From Aerococcaceae bacterium DSM 111022 (GTDB lineage: Bacteria > Bacillota > Bacilli > Lactobacillales > Aerococcaceae), in NCBI GenBank assembly GCA_015863195.1, contig JACBXO010000003.1:186001-250000 (forward strand): DNA of 64,000 bases, written 5' to 3'. This document shows, piece by piece, positions 34,755-44,168 of the stretch (within the stretch, counting starts at the first letter, position 1; each line of letters starts with the position of its first letter). Position numbers and translations under genes: made by a program. A model generated the notes under the pieces. The model had not been told where the DNA came from, did not search any database, and saw only the letters and a list, made by a program, of their open reading frames with translations.

Positions 34755-35462
34755 TTACTTTTTCTTGCTGTGAACAAGTTTTAATTCTGGAACGAAGGTC
34801 TTTTTAACGGCTTTTTCTTCTTCTTTTTGGATACGGTAAAAGTTTCGTTCAGAAAAATCATCGAGCGTTTCAAAAATCGACTCGACGTTAATATCTTGGC
34901 CACAAATATATTCAGCTGAGGCTGATTGATGTTCGTAGATTACGAGGGTCGGTGTTTGAATGACATTCATATCATGCGCGATAGTTTGGTCCCTTAAGTA
35001 TAGCTTTTTAACGAGATCAGAATCTAAATCTGAAAGAAAAATATCAATATCTAATGAGATTTGATTGGCGATATCGATCATATTTGAACGGTTAAATTCA
35101 TCTACGTCAGTACAGAAAGCTTCCTGTAAAGCTAATAAAAATTTACGGCCATTCTTCTTACTTTGCATATTTGCTGCTTTGTAAGCGAGTGAGGCTAAAT
35201 AAATTTTTTGGAAGATTTCATTTCGAGTAGATAAGTCGGGATTTTCAAGGTTAATTTGTTCAAAATAAGCTTCGGCAATTCCAACATTATTAAAAGGTAA
35301 AATATGAACATCTACATTTTCTGAAATTTGTTGATATACTGTCATTAGATTATGTTCGCTACGCATACACTCTTGACCAAGGGGATTGATGAATAAATAT
35401 AGTTCAAACATACTAGGTATCCCATTCATTCGGTAATCTACATAGTATTTCGCACTCACCAA
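34755..35462 (-). CDS. spxH: ClpXP adaptor protein SpxH (DsbA-like fold, YjbH family)
   Basis: 235 residues, cytoplasmic. In Bacillus this family delivers the redox regulator Spx to ClpXP for degradation. The N-terminal F-E-L-Y-L-F-I-N-P-L-G-Q-E-C matches the thioredoxin-like start of the family, but only one cysteine remains where DsbA has CxxC. The H-D-M-N-V-I-Q-T-P-T-L-V-I-Y strand has the cis-proline. AGGAG fits a TTG start or a GTG one codon later (35459). It lies divergent from relQ-nadK, as in the yjbH-yjbM-yjbN-yjbO region of B. subtilis. Confidence 0.85.
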   Translation of the reverse strand: MVSAKYYVDYRMNGIPSMFELYLFINPLGQECMRSEHNLMTVYQQISENVDVHILPFNNVGIAEAYFEQINLENPDLSTRNEIFQKIYLASLAYKAANMQSKKNGRKFLLALQEAFCTDVDEFNRSNMIDIANQISLDIDIFLSDLDSDLVKKLYLRDQTIAHDMNVIQTPTLVIYEHQSASAEYICGQDINVESIFETLDDFSERNFYRIQKEEEKAVKKTFVPELKLVHSKKK

Positions 35463-35589
35463 TTCATCTCCTTTCTTTTGTGTTCTGCATTTATCATTAT
35501 AAGGTTAACAAATAATTATATCGAATTGCAACTATTAAGCTTATCTTTGTCTTATCAATTTAAAACTGTGGGATTATTAAGGGTTTCTG

Positions 35590-35598
35590 TGTTAAAAT
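35590..35598 (+). promoter_or_regulatory. Extended -10 promoter of relQ-nadK-RluA-mgtE
   Basis: TGTTAAAAT is an extended -10 with one mismatch, 26 bases before the relQ start. Confidence 0.45.
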
Positions 35599-35623
35599 AG
35601 TACGGTATGGATTGGAGGAAGTT

Positions 35624-36259
35624 ATGTTAGCAGATGATTTTATTGAAAATTGGGATATATTTTTAGCCCCTTATCAACAGGCAGTCGATGAACTTAAATT
35701 AAAACTTAAAACGATTCGATCTGAGTACCGCATCAATGGCAAACATACTCCGATTGAATTCGTAACTGGACGAGTTAAGACTAAAGAAAGCATCTTAGAA
35801 AAGATGGAAATACGTGAAATTGAACCAGAAGATTTATTAATAGGCGTCCAAGATATAGCTGGCATTCGTATTATGTGTCAGTTTGTTGAGGATATTTATA
35901 TTGTGGCAGAATTACTTAAAGAACGCCAAGATATGAATGTGCTTTTAATTCGTGATTATATAAAAAATCATAAAGAAAGTGGATACCGATCATATCATAT
36001 GGTGATTGAATACCCAGTACATCTGATTGATGGTGTGAATACTGTGATTGTTGAAGTTCAAATTCGTACATTGGCGATGAACTTTTGGTCGACGATTGAG
36101 CATTCTCTTAATTACAAATATAGTGGTATGTATCCCGAGCATATTTTGATGCGACTACAAAGAGCATCAGAAGCAGCTTTTCAATTAGATGAAGAAATGT
36201 CAGAGATACGCTCGGAAATTCGTGAAGCCACTTATTTCTTTGAAAATAGGCATGAATAA
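35624..36259 (+). CDS. relQ: Small (p)ppGpp synthetase RelQ
   Basis: 211 residues, the length of RelQ/SasB enzymes: a lone synthetase domain with no hydrolase or TGS domain. D-I-A-G-I-R-I-M-C and V-E-V-Q-I-R-T-L-A-M-N-F-W-S-T-I-E-H are the synthetase motifs. It makes (p)ppGpp from GTP/GDP and ATP as part of the stress response. The ATG at 35624 has GGAGG 6 bases before it; a TTG at 35612 overlaps that site. It heads a four-gene unit. Confidence 0.95.
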   Translation: MLADDFIENWDIFLAPYQQAVDELKLKLKTIRSEYRINGKHTPIEFVTGRVKTKESILEKMEIREIEPEDLLIGVQDIAGIRIMCQFVEDIYIVAELLKERQDMNVLLIRDYIKNHKESGYRSYHMVIEYPVHLIDGVNTVIVEVQIRTLAMNFWSTIEHSLNYKYSGMYPEHILMRLQRASEAAFQLDEEMSEIRSEIREATYFFENRHE

Positions 36260-36274
36260 ACTAGGAGGAGTATG

Positions 36275-37108
36275 ATGAAGAAAACAATCCTAATTGTTGC
36301 TAATGAGATGGAACAGTCTCAAGAATTAGAACAAGAGTTAATTGAAAAAGTAGAAGCATCTACTTTGGAATTTGCAAAACCTCACACTGCTCCAGATTAT
36401 ATTATAACTATTGGTGGTGATGGCACGCTTTTATCAGCCTTCCATCATTATCAAGAGTATTTAGATAAGTCGCATTTTATCGGTATTCATACGGGGCATT
36501 TAGGTTTTTATACTGATTGGCGTCCGCATGAATTAGATGAATTGATTCATGAATTAGAACAATCTGATGGTACATCGATTAGTTATCCTCTAATTGCCAT
36601 TGAATTAACGGATACGAATGACCGTAAACTGGAATTATTGGCTCTGAATGAATGTACTTTCCGTTCGAGAACAGGAACACTCGTGATTGATGTTTCGATT
36701 AATGATTACTTTTTAGAGACATTTAGAGGTGATGGGCTATGTCTTTCTACCCCAACAGGTTCGACAGGATTAAATAAATCTTTAGGTGGGGCGATTATTC
36801 ACCCCCGTGTTGAAGCATTGCAGTTAACAGAAATGGCGGGTATTAATAACCGTGTTTATCGTTCGGTTACTTCACCAATGATTGTGCCAAATGATGAATG
36901 GATTGAGTTAGAGTTTGACCGAAGTAAAGGAAAGCCTCTGATTCAAGTGGATCATTTGTATTTTGATCATATTGATTTGAAGTCGGTTCGTGCTCAAGTG
37001 GCTAAAGAAAGTATTCACTTTGCAAGATTTAGACATACGCACTTTTGGGACCGTGTTGAAAATGCCTTCTTGGGCAATAAGCAAGACTATACTATTAAAA
37101 AATTATAA
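36275..37108 (+). CDS. nadK: NAD kinase
   Basis: Phosphorylates NAD to NADP. 277 residues with G-G-D-G at 47-50, L-N-E near 123 and G-S-T-G-L-N-K-S-L-G-G near 162. AGGAGG favours the second of two adjacent ATG codons (36275 rather than 36272). It follows relQ by 15 bases, as in Bacillus. Confidence 0.95.
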   Translation: MKKTILIVANEMEQSQELEQELIEKVEASTLEFAKPHTAPDYIITIGGDGTLLSAFHHYQEYLDKSHFIGIHTGHLGFYTDWRPHELDELIHELEQSDGTSISYPLIAIELTDTNDRKLELLALNECTFRSRTGTLVIDVSINDYFLETFRGDGLCLSTPTGSTGLNKSLGGAIIHPRVEALQLTEMAGINNRVYRSVTSPMIVPNDEWIELEFDRSKGKPLIQVDHLYFDHIDLKSVRAQVAKESIHFARFRHTHFWDRVENAFLGNKQDYTIKKL

Positions 37109-37128
37109 AATAATGATGGAGTAGATCA

Positions 37129-38028
37129 ATGCGTTTTGATTGGATTTATGATAATGATAGACAACAACTATTAAGAGATTTTATTCGTGACAAGGAATTG
37201 CCAAGAAAATTTATGACTTCTGTAAAATATCATGGTGGAAAAATTTTGGTGAATGATAAAGAAGTGACGGTCAGATACTCGCTACAAACTGGAGACCAAG
37301 TTTCAATTGTCCCACCAATCGAAGTTGGACACGATACAGTTGCACCTTCTTTTAAAAAAATTGATGTTGTTTATGAAGACCGTGATATTTTGATCGTTAA
37401 TAAACCGTCGCAGGTTGTTTCGATTCCATCTGTTAAAGCGCCTGATACTTCAATGGCTAATCGTATTAAGGGTTATTATGTGAGTCAAAATTATGACGAT
37501 CAAGTGATTCATATTGTGACGCGTCTTGACCGTGATACGAGTGGGTTGATGTTGATTGCTAAGCATCGTTTGGCTCATGCTTTTTTTGACCGTCAATTAC
37601 AAGAGAAAACGTTGAATAAAAAATATCTTGCGGTGTCGTCGCGTGTGGACTGGCCGGAGGAGCATGGGATGATTGATAAACCGATTGCGCGTCATCCTGA
37701 GTCGATTATTCAAAGGATTACTGATCCAAGTGGGCAAGATGCGCTGACTGAATATTGGGTTAAAGAGAGAATGCAACAAAGTAGTTTGCTTGAGTTGCAG
37801 TTACATACAGGGAGAACGCATCAAATTCGTGTTCATTTGACGAGTGAGGGTGGTTCGCTGATAGGCGACTCGCTGTATGGCCCTGATGAACAACCGATGT
37901 CACGACAAGCTTTACATTGTTACCAATTAAGTTTTATTCACCCTTTCACTCATCAGCAAATGACTATTACACAGTCAATGCCTCAGGATATGTTGGAATG
38001 GTGTCAACAAGATCGAGGAGGTAAATAA
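37129..38028 (+). CDS. RluA-family RNA pseudouridine synthase (YjbO/RluD-like)
   Basis: 299 residues. S4-like N-terminal part (about 10-65), then the catalytic domain with R132-L-D-R-D-T-S-G, in which D134 is the catalytic aspartate, and L-H-T-G-R-T-H-Q-I-R-V-H near 225. It modifies uridines in rRNA or tRNA; the exact target cannot be read. It directly precedes mgtE, whose ATG follows the stop codon at once. Confidence 0.92.
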   Translation: MRFDWIYDNDRQQLLRDFIRDKELPRKFMTSVKYHGGKILVNDKEVTVRYSLQTGDQVSIVPPIEVGHDTVAPSFKKIDVVYEDRDILIVNKPSQVVSIPSVKAPDTSMANRIKGYYVSQNYDDQVIHIVTRLDRDTSGLMLIAKHRLAHAFFDRQLQEKTLNKKYLAVSSRVDWPEEHGMIDKPIARHPESIIQRITDPSGQDALTEYWVKERMQQSSLLELQLHTGRTHQIRVHLTSEGGSLIGDSLYGPDEQPMSRQALHCYQLSFIHPFTHQQMTITQSMPQDMLEWCQQDRGGK

Positions 38029-39393
38029 ATGGAAATTTTTGACCGAACAATTGAAGAGCATACAAAAAAGATTGAGAAGTTTTTACATGAAAATCGTATG
38101 GCTCAATTTAGAACAGAGTTTCTGGCGCTTCATAATTATGATCAGGCACAAGTATTTCATGGAATTGATGAAGAAGCGCGCTTTAAGCTTTACCAATATC
38201 TTTCACCATCAGAGTTAGCGGATATTTTTGACATGTTAGAGTCGCAGGATGAACGTGTTGATATTTACTTTGAAGAGATGGAAAATTTGTATGGTGCGAG
38301 TGTTTTAGCGGCGATGTATCCCGATAATGCGGTGGATGTGCTGAATGATTTAAAAGACAAACATCAAGTACAAATTTATATGCAATTAATGCCGGCTGAA
38401 AATGCTCGTGAAATCAGCATTCTCATGAATTATCTAGAAGATACAGCTGGGGCCATTATGACGCCAGAATTTATTTCGATTCAACGTGATTTAACGCTAG
38501 GCGAAGCTTATACAGAATTGCGCAAAAAAGCGAGTGAAGCTGAAACGATTTACTATGTGTATGTGGTCGATGATCATAATCGTTTGAGTGGTGTAATTTC
38601 ATTACGTGATTTGATTATTAATGATGAAAATAAACGGGTTGCGGATGTGATGAATACACATACGATTTCTGTGGGAGTCAATGATGATCAAGAAGAAGTA
38701 GCTAAAATGGTTCAGGACTACGACTTACTTGCCTTGCCAGTTATTGGATTCAAACAGGAATTATTAGGGATTATTACGGTTGATGACGTTTTAGACGTTA
38801 TGAAAGAAGAGCACGAGAGTGATTACTCTGGTTTTGCGGCCGTTGACGTTTCTGAGAGTCATGAAACACCTATTTCAGCTTCTAAAAGTCGTTTACCTTG
38901 GTTAATTACGCTATTATTCTTGGGTTTAGGTACTTCGACTTTAATTAGCCAATATGATCAATTGATTGAATCAGCAAGTATTTTATCTGCTTTTGTTACT
39001 TTAATTACCGGTACTGCGGGTAATGCGGGGACGCAGTCACTTGCGGTTGCGGTGCGTAAATTGACAAACAAAAAAGAAGATGACAGTTTATTCAAATCAT
39101 TTATGTTTGAGGTATTAACTGGTATTTTTACAGGATTGATTGTAGGTATTGCGGTAGTTATTATCGTTTTTGTTTGGAAACGTAATTTAATTTTAGGTTT
39201 TGTCATTGGTATTGCGATGATGATGGCTATTACAGTCGCTAACTTAGCTGGAGCGCTAATTCCTAAATTAATGGAACGCTTAGGTTTTGACCCTGCTGTA
39301 GCAAGTGGGCCTTTTATTACGACATTAAGTGACTTAACTTCTGTCTTTATTTATTTTTCAGTTGCCCAAATGTTTATGGGGTATTTAATTTAA
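38029..39393 (+). CDS. mgtE: Magnesium transporter MgtE
   Basis: 454 residues: N-terminal helical magnesium-sensing domain, two CBS domains (about 140-255), a connecting helix, and five C-terminal helices with G-T-A-G-N-A-G-T-Q-S near 328. The channel lets Mg2+ in and closes when internal Mg2+ binds the cytoplasmic domains. GAGGAGG precedes the ATG. No Mg riboswitch is seen in front of it; it depends on the relQ operon or an unseen promoter. Confidence 0.95.
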   Translation: MEIFDRTIEEHTKKIEKFLHENRMAQFRTEFLALHNYDQAQVFHGIDEEARFKLYQYLSPSELADIFDMLESQDERVDIYFEEMENLYGASVLAAMYPDNAVDVLNDLKDKHQVQIYMQLMPAENAREISILMNYLEDTAGAIMTPEFISIQRDLTLGEAYTELRKKASEAETIYYVYVVDDHNRLSGVISLRDLIINDENKRVADVMNTHTISVGVNDDQEEVAKMVQDYDLLALPVIGFKQELLGIITVDDVLDVMKEEHESDYSGFAAVDVSESHETPISASKSRLPWLITLLFLGLGTSTLISQYDQLIESASILSAFVTLITGTAGNAGTQSLAVAVRKLTNKKEDDSLFKSFMFEVLTGIFTGLIVGIAVVIIVFVWKRNLILGFVIGIAMMMAITVANLAGALIPKLMERLGFDPAVASGPFITTLSDLTSVFIYFSVAQMFMGYLI

Positions 39394-39396
39394 TCA

Positions 39397-39438
39397 AGAA
39401 AACAACGCATTTCCAAATCGGAGATGCGTTGTTTTTAT
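39397..39438. terminator. Bidirectional terminator between mgtE and the acetyltransferase gene
   Basis: AAAACAACGCATTTCC pairs with GGAGATGCGTTGTTTT, with A and T tracts on its sides. Confidence 0.9.
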
Positions 39439-39492
39439 ATGTTCTGATGATTTAATTAGCTTGACCTCGATCGGAGTTAGGCGTCCAAAGGA

Positions 39493-39930
39493 TTAATGCA
39501 ATACTTTTTCCATATCATGATGAGGAATACCTGCTTCAAAATAGCCTTCAGGATTTGAAATAAGATAATTTGCTCGCTCATAAAATGGGATGACGGGGTC
39601 TTGTGCGGAAAGAATGAGGCGCTTAAAATTATTTGTGCGCGCCCAATTTTCGATTTCGTTCATTAATTGTCGACCTAAACCCAAACCGCGCTGTGTTTGA
39701 TGAACGGCAACACGTTGGATTTTCAGAGTATCTTGGTCCAAGGGATTAATGCGCGCTGTGGCTTGAGGGATGTTGTCCAGATAACCAACGACATGGTGTT
39801 TGGTGTTATCTGTTCCGTCGATTTCGATGGTTTCGTCAACGTGTTGTTCTTCGATAAACACTTTGCGGCGAATAGAGAGTGCATCTTGATATACTTGGTT
39901 ATTAGTTCCTGTGGCCCATTTGAATTGCAT
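39493..39930 (-). CDS. GNAT family N-acetyltransferase (ElaA/YjcF-like)
   Basis: 145 residues. The start with A-L-S-I-R-R-K-V-F-I-E-E-Q is typical of the ElaA/YjcF subgroup. Acetyl-CoA binding is indicated by V-A-V-H-Q-T-Q-R-G-L-G-L-G-R near 73 (R/Q-x-x-G-x-G/A). L-S-A-Q and F-Y-E-R follow. AAGGAGG lies before the ATG. Substrate unknown. Confidence 0.88.
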   Translation of the reverse strand: MQFKWATGTNNQVYQDALSIRRKVFIEEQHVDETIEIDGTDNTKHHVVGYLDNIPQATARINPLDQDTLKIQRVAVHQTQRGLGLGRQLMNEIENWARTNNFKRLILSAQDPVIPFYERANYLISNPEGYFEAGIPHHDMEKVLH

Positions 39931-40091
39931 GAAATACCTCCTTGGATAGACACAAATATGAGAATAATACTTTTATTGTAGCGGAGTTTACAAAATATTC
40001 AATAAAAAGTAGAAATTATTAAGTAATTAGATGATAAATGCTTGGAAATTTGGTAAGATGTAATAACGGAATGGAAGAAAGGAGTTTACTG

Positions 40092-40784
40092 ATGGATAAG
40101 ACACACATTTTGTCACTAGGCTTATTTGGATATAATCGCAGTCAAGTCGATACATTATTAAATGAGCGAAATTCAAAAATCAACGAGCTAGAAACGCAAG
40201 TTGAGACTTTGACTAAAGAATTATCAGAAGCAAAAGAGGCATTAGTGCACTTTGAGGAACTTGAACAGGCACTAACGGATGGTATTTTAGATGCTCGTAT
40301 TAAAGGACAAGAAATTGTTGATAATTCTCAAATGGAAGCAAAACAATTAATTGATAACACAAATGAACAAGTTGTCCAATATAAAGAAGAATTCGTACAT
40401 CATAGCCGTGAGTTAGTAACAAGTGGCTCAAGCTTACGCAGTGAACTGAATGATATGAAATCAAAAATGCAAGTCATTATTGATCAATATCAAACACTTC
40501 TGGATGAGACGGACTTTGATTCACTTTTCCCGAAAAAACAAGTGGATCGTTTAATCTTGCAAGTTGAGGATTATGAAACAGATGAATTGAATGAATTCAC
40601 TGAACAACCTTTACCTCAAGAACCGCAATTATCAGAAGATGAAAAATCAGAATTATCAAGATTAATTAGTGAAGTACTAGGAAATGAAATCTCTGATAAT
40701 GAAAAAAATAATACAAAAAAACCTGAAAGAAAAGGTAATTTAGTAGATTTTACAACGCTAGCACGTAAAAATAATGAACAATGA
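40092..40784 (+). CDS. DivIVA-like coiled-coil protein
   Basis: 230 residues, cytoplasmic. The N-terminal segment (L-G-L-F-G-Y-N-R-S-Q-V-D near residue 10) matches the membrane-binding start of DivIVA/GpsB proteins. A coiled coil follows (about 24-130), then an acidic, low-complexity tail. AAAGGAG is 7 bases before the ATG. Such proteins mark division sites or curved membrane; the specific role here is unknown. A short hairpin at 40784-40816 separates it from prfC. Confidence 0.75.
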   Translation: MDKTHILSLGLFGYNRSQVDTLLNERNSKINELETQVETLTKELSEAKEALVHFEELEQALTDGILDARIKGQEIVDNSQMEAKQLIDNTNEQVVQYKEEFVHHSRELVTSGSSLRSELNDMKSKMQVIIDQYQTLLDETDFDSLFPKKQVDRLILQVEDYETDELNEFTEQPLPQEPQLSEDEKSELSRLISEVLGNEISDNEKNNTKKPERKGNLVDFTTLARKNNEQ

Positions 40785-40833
40785 TTAAGGCGACTTAACC
40801 ATTGTTCGTTTTTTCTGTAAAGAAAGGATTAAT

Positions 40834-42417
40834 ATGTCGAATCATTTAGAACAAGAAACAAAAAAACGCCGTACCTTTGCGATTATTTCGCATCCGGATG
40901 CGGGTAAAACAACAATTACCGAACAGTTCTTACTATTTAGTGGGGCGATTCGTGAGGCCGGTACGGTTAAAGCGAAAGGTAAAAAATCAAAGAAATTCGC
41001 AAAATCAGACTGGATGGAAATCGAGAAGCAACGTGGTATTTCTGTGACCAGTTCGGTGATGCAAGTTGATTATGACGGTTTCCAAGTTAATATTTTAGAT
41101 ACTCCAGGACACGAGGATTTCTCAGAAGATACCTACCGTACTTTAATGGCTGTCGATGCTGCCGTGATGGTAGTTGACTCTGGTAAGGGTATTGAGCCTC
41201 AAACTAAACGTTTATTCGAAGTTGTTAGCCACCGAGGAATACCAGTTTTTACCTTTATGAATAAATTAGACCGTGACGGTCGTGAACCGCTTGATTTGGT
41301 GGATGAGTTGGAGGAAGTGTTAGGGATTGATGCTTATCCAATGAATTGGCCGATGGGTATGGGGAAAAACTTACTTGGTTTATATGACTTATATAATGAG
41401 CGTGTGGAATTGCGTAATACAGATGATGACGAAGATAGTCATTATCTTCCGTTAAATGAAGATGGTGAAGTTGAGGGCGATCACGCTTTTAAAGATTCGA
41501 CTATTTATACGCAAGCGATGGAAGATGCTCAATTGTTACATGAAGCGGGTAATGAATTTGATTTAGAAGCGATTAAAAATGGGAAATTGACACCTGTATT
41601 CTTTGGTTCTGCCTTAACTGGATTTGGTGTTCAAACATTCTTTGATGCTTTCGTCGATTTAGCGCCAGCGCCAAGTGCGATGGAAGACGAAAATGAATTG
41701 GAAATTGAACCAACTGACGAACAATTTACTGGTTTCATATTCAAAATTCAAGCCAATATGAATCCAGCTCACCGTGACCGAATTGCGTTTATTCGTATTG
41801 TGTCGGGTGAATTTGAAAAAGGGATTAATGTTACTTTAGAGCGTACAGGTAAAACGCTGCGCTTAGCGCATACGACACAATTTATGGCGGATAGCCGTGA
41901 AGAAGTGGAGCATGCTTATGGTGGGGATATCATCGGACTTTATGATACAGGTAACTTACAAATTGGGGATACCATTTACTCAGGTAAACGAAAAGTTAAA
42001 TTCCCTGATTTACCACAATTTACGCCAGAATTATTTATGCGTGTGGCACCGAAAAATGTGATGAAGCAAAAATCATTCCATAAAGGAATGGAGCAATTAA
42101 TTCAAGAAGGTGCTATTCAATTATATAAAACATATCATACTGAAGAGTATATTATTGGGGCTGTAGGACACTTACAGTTCGAGGTGTTCCAATATCGTTT
42201 ACTACATGAATATAATGCGGAAGTTGATATGACGCCAATGGGATCGAAGATTGCCCGTTGGATCAAACCAGAAGACTTGAATCCAAATATGTCTTCAAGC
42301 CGAAACTTATTAGTGAGAGACCGTTTTGATCGACCAGTATTTTTATTTGAGAATACATTCGCGGAAAATTGGTTTAAAGATAAATATCCAGACGTTGAAT
42401 TGGAATCATTGTTATAA
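40834..42417 (+). CDS. prfC: Peptide chain release factor 3
   Basis: GTPase that recycles RF1/RF2 after termination, 527 residues. G1 motif S-H-P-D-A-G-K-T-T near 20, the switch-I region with [17 protein letters not shown] near 91, N-K-L-D near 146, then RF3-specific domains. AAAGGA precedes the ATG. Confidence 0.97.
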   Translation: MSNHLEQETKKRRTFAIISHPDAGKTTITEQFLLFSGAIREAGTVKAKGKKSKKFAKSDWMEIEKQRGISVTSSVMQVDYDGFQVNILDTPGHEDFSEDTYRTLMAVDAAVMVVDSGKGIEPQTKRLFEVVSHRGIPVFTFMNKLDRDGREPLDLVDELEEVLGIDAYPMNWPMGMGKNLLGLYDLYNERVELRNTDDDEDSHYLPLNEDGEVEGDHAFKDSTIYTQAMEDAQLLHEAGNEFDLEAIKNGKLTPVFFGSALTGFGVQTFFDAFVDLAPAPSAMEDENELEIEPTDEQFTGFIFKIQANMNPAHRDRIAFIRIVSGEFEKGINVTLERTGKTLRLAHTTQFMADSREEVEHAYGGDIIGLYDTGNLQIGDTIYSGKRKVKFPDLPQFTPELFMRVAPKNVMKQKSFHKGMEQLIQEGAIQLYKTYHTEEYIIGAVGHLQFEVFQYRLLHEYNAEVDMTPMGSKIARWIKPEDLNPNMSSSRNLLVRDRFDRPVFLFENTFAENWFKDKYPDVELESLL

Positions 42418-42423
42418 TACTTT

Positions 42424-42454
42424 GAAAGAGACTGCTTTGGTGGTCTCTTTTTTT
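42424..42454 (+). terminator. Terminator of prfC
   Basis: AAAGAGAC and GTCTCTTT around a 10-base loop, then T tract. The following 290 bases hold no gene I can support. Confidence 0.8.
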
Positions 42455-42745
42455 GTATTTAAAAATTGTGTTGGGGCTGGGCTTGGACAACAACTCAAAA
42501 TAAATAAAACGCAAAAAAAACACTTCTTAAAAACATTGATTTTATGCGGTTTTTAGTTCAACTAAGTTTAGAATATTTTGCGAAATCGACTTTTTATCCA
42601 ACACCAATACTAACAGTATTAGATCCATCTTTTGAGGAGACTTAAACATTACGTATTTTATGTATTACATATTCTACCCTAATTATGAAAAGTTATATTA
42701 TACTGAAGGAGAAGAGACGCTATAACAAAACAGGATGGTGATGGT

Positions 42746-43576
42746 ATGGGAAACATTCAAGTGATCGATTCATTTATCGAAGGGAAAATTTTGCCTGAAA
42801 AATGTGAAGATGCTTATGTCGTGACAGAAGACTTTGTAGCGGTGATTGATGGTGTAACGTCGAAAACACCTTTCGAGCATAAAGGGAAAACGACCGGGCG
42901 TTTAGGAAGTGAAATTGTCTCTGAGGTAATCCGTAATATCAAAGCAGATGCGAACATTACAGAAATTAATCAAGCAGTCAATGAAGCGTTCGAGGCATTT
43001 TATGAAAAGGTTGATTTTCCTTATGATCCATATGTGGAAGAACTTCAAGCGGCTGCGATTATTTATTCAAGGCACCATCACACTATTTGGTTAATCGGCG
43101 ACTGCATGGGATTGTCGAACGGTTTATTCATGTCTAACCCAAAACGTTCGGATGTTGTCTTGGAAGAGTTAAGGTCACTCTTGTGGTGGTTTAATCATGA
43201 ACGCAGTGACGTTTTAAAATATGACCCAGACCAAAGTGACCGCGGTCGTGAAATTGTGACACCTTGGGATACACAGGCACGTCAGTTTTGTAATGACGAC
43301 AGCACGCCATTTGGTTATTCCGTTTTTAACGGTGAAATGATTCCTGAATCTCTCATCAAAACATATAAACTAGATGATTCGATGACAGAAATTGCGCTTT
43401 GTTCAGATGGTTACCCCAAAATTTTTGATACACTAGAAGAAACTGAAGCATACTTACAAAAAGTATTAGAAGAGGACCCGAACAGTGTCGACATTAATCC
43501 ACGTCAAAAAGGGATATTACCTGGTCAAAAAAATTATGACGACCGAACTTATATTTCTTTTCAGGTTAAAAGGTAG
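42746..43576 (+). CDS. PP2C-like phosphatase-fold protein
   Basis: 276 residues. The PP2C metal-site pattern can be traced: E-D-A-Y near 20, A-V-I-D-G-V-T near 32, I-G-D-C near 110, C-S-D-G near 213 and D-D-R-T near 266. This suggests a metal-dependent protein phosphatase, though the region between the motifs is divergent and carries an extra W-W-F-N-H segment. No partner kinase is adjacent. The ribosome site is weak (GGATGGTG). Confidence 0.65.
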   Translation: MGNIQVIDSFIEGKILPEKCEDAYVVTEDFVAVIDGVTSKTPFEHKGKTTGRLGSEIVSEVIRNIKADANITEINQAVNEAFEAFYEKVDFPYDPYVEELQAAAIIYSRHHHTIWLIGDCMGLSNGLFMSNPKRSDVVLEELRSLLWWFNHERSDVLKYDPDQSDRGREIVTPWDTQARQFCNDDSTPFGYSVFNGEMIPESLIKTYKLDDSMTEIALCSDGYPKIFDTLEETEAYLQKVLEEDPNSVDINPRQKGILPGQKNYDDRTYISFQVKR

Positions 43577-43744
43577 TTTTAGGATTAGTTAAAACTCCGA
43601 TTTAAATGCGCAAAATGGAAGAAGTGGAAGATCTTACCAGAGATAATTAAGCACAATTGTGCGCGTAGCTAAAATATGTGAAGATTTTTAATCATAATAA
43701 AGTTAAGTTAATGATGAAAGCGTCTAACTTCACTTGAAAGAATG

Positions 43745-43758
43745 TGAAAGCTTATTCA
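43745..43758 (+). promoter_or_regulatory. cre-like site upstream of ptsHI
   Basis: TGAAAGCTTATTCA matches the cre consensus except that the central CG is CT. It lies about 20 bases before the -35 region. Confidence 0.25.
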
Positions 43759-43776
43759 ATTTTGTGGGTAAAGTGC

Positions 43777-43805
43777 TTTCATTCCTTTCCAATTTTCGTT
43801 ATAAT
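43777..43805 (+). promoter_or_regulatory. ptsHI promoter
   Basis: TTTCAT (43777-43782), 17-base spacer, perfect TATAAT (43800-43805). The ptsH start is about 97 bases downstream; the leader shows no strong terminator. Confidence 0.6.
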
Positions 43806-43901
43806 AGACTTAAGTCTAGGAAGGACGAGAGGTACTTGCGGTAAACGCAATTACACAAGGAACAGTCATTGTTCAAAAAATAGATAAAAGGAGTGTCCAT
43901 T

Positions 43902-44168
43902 ATGGAAAAGAAAGATTTTAATATTACTGCAGAAACAGGTATTCATGCGCGTCCAGCTACTTTATTAGTTCAAGCTGCGAGCAAATTTGGTTCAGATATC
44001 AATTTAGAGTATAAAGGTAAATCAGTAAACCTTAAATCTATCATGGGTGTTATGTCTTTAGGTGTTGGTCAAGGCGCGGACGTGACTATTACAGCTGAAG
44101 GTGACGACGAAGCAGAAGCAATTGCTGCAATCGAAGAAACTATGAAAAAAGAGGGATTATCTGAATAA
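43902..44168 (+). CDS. ptsH: Phosphocarrier protein HPr
   Basis: 88 residues. His15 in T-G-I-H-A-R-P-A is the phosphate carrier of the sugar phosphotransferase system. Ser46 in L-K-S-I-M-G-V is the site used by HPr kinase so that HPr can serve CcpA in catabolite repression. The ATG at 43902 follows AAAGGAG; the residue numbering confirms this start. Confidence 0.98.
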   Translation: MEKKDFNITAETGIHARPATLLVQAASKFGSDINLEYKGKSVNLKSIMGVMSLGVGQGADVTITAEGDDEAEAIAAIEETMKKEGLSE

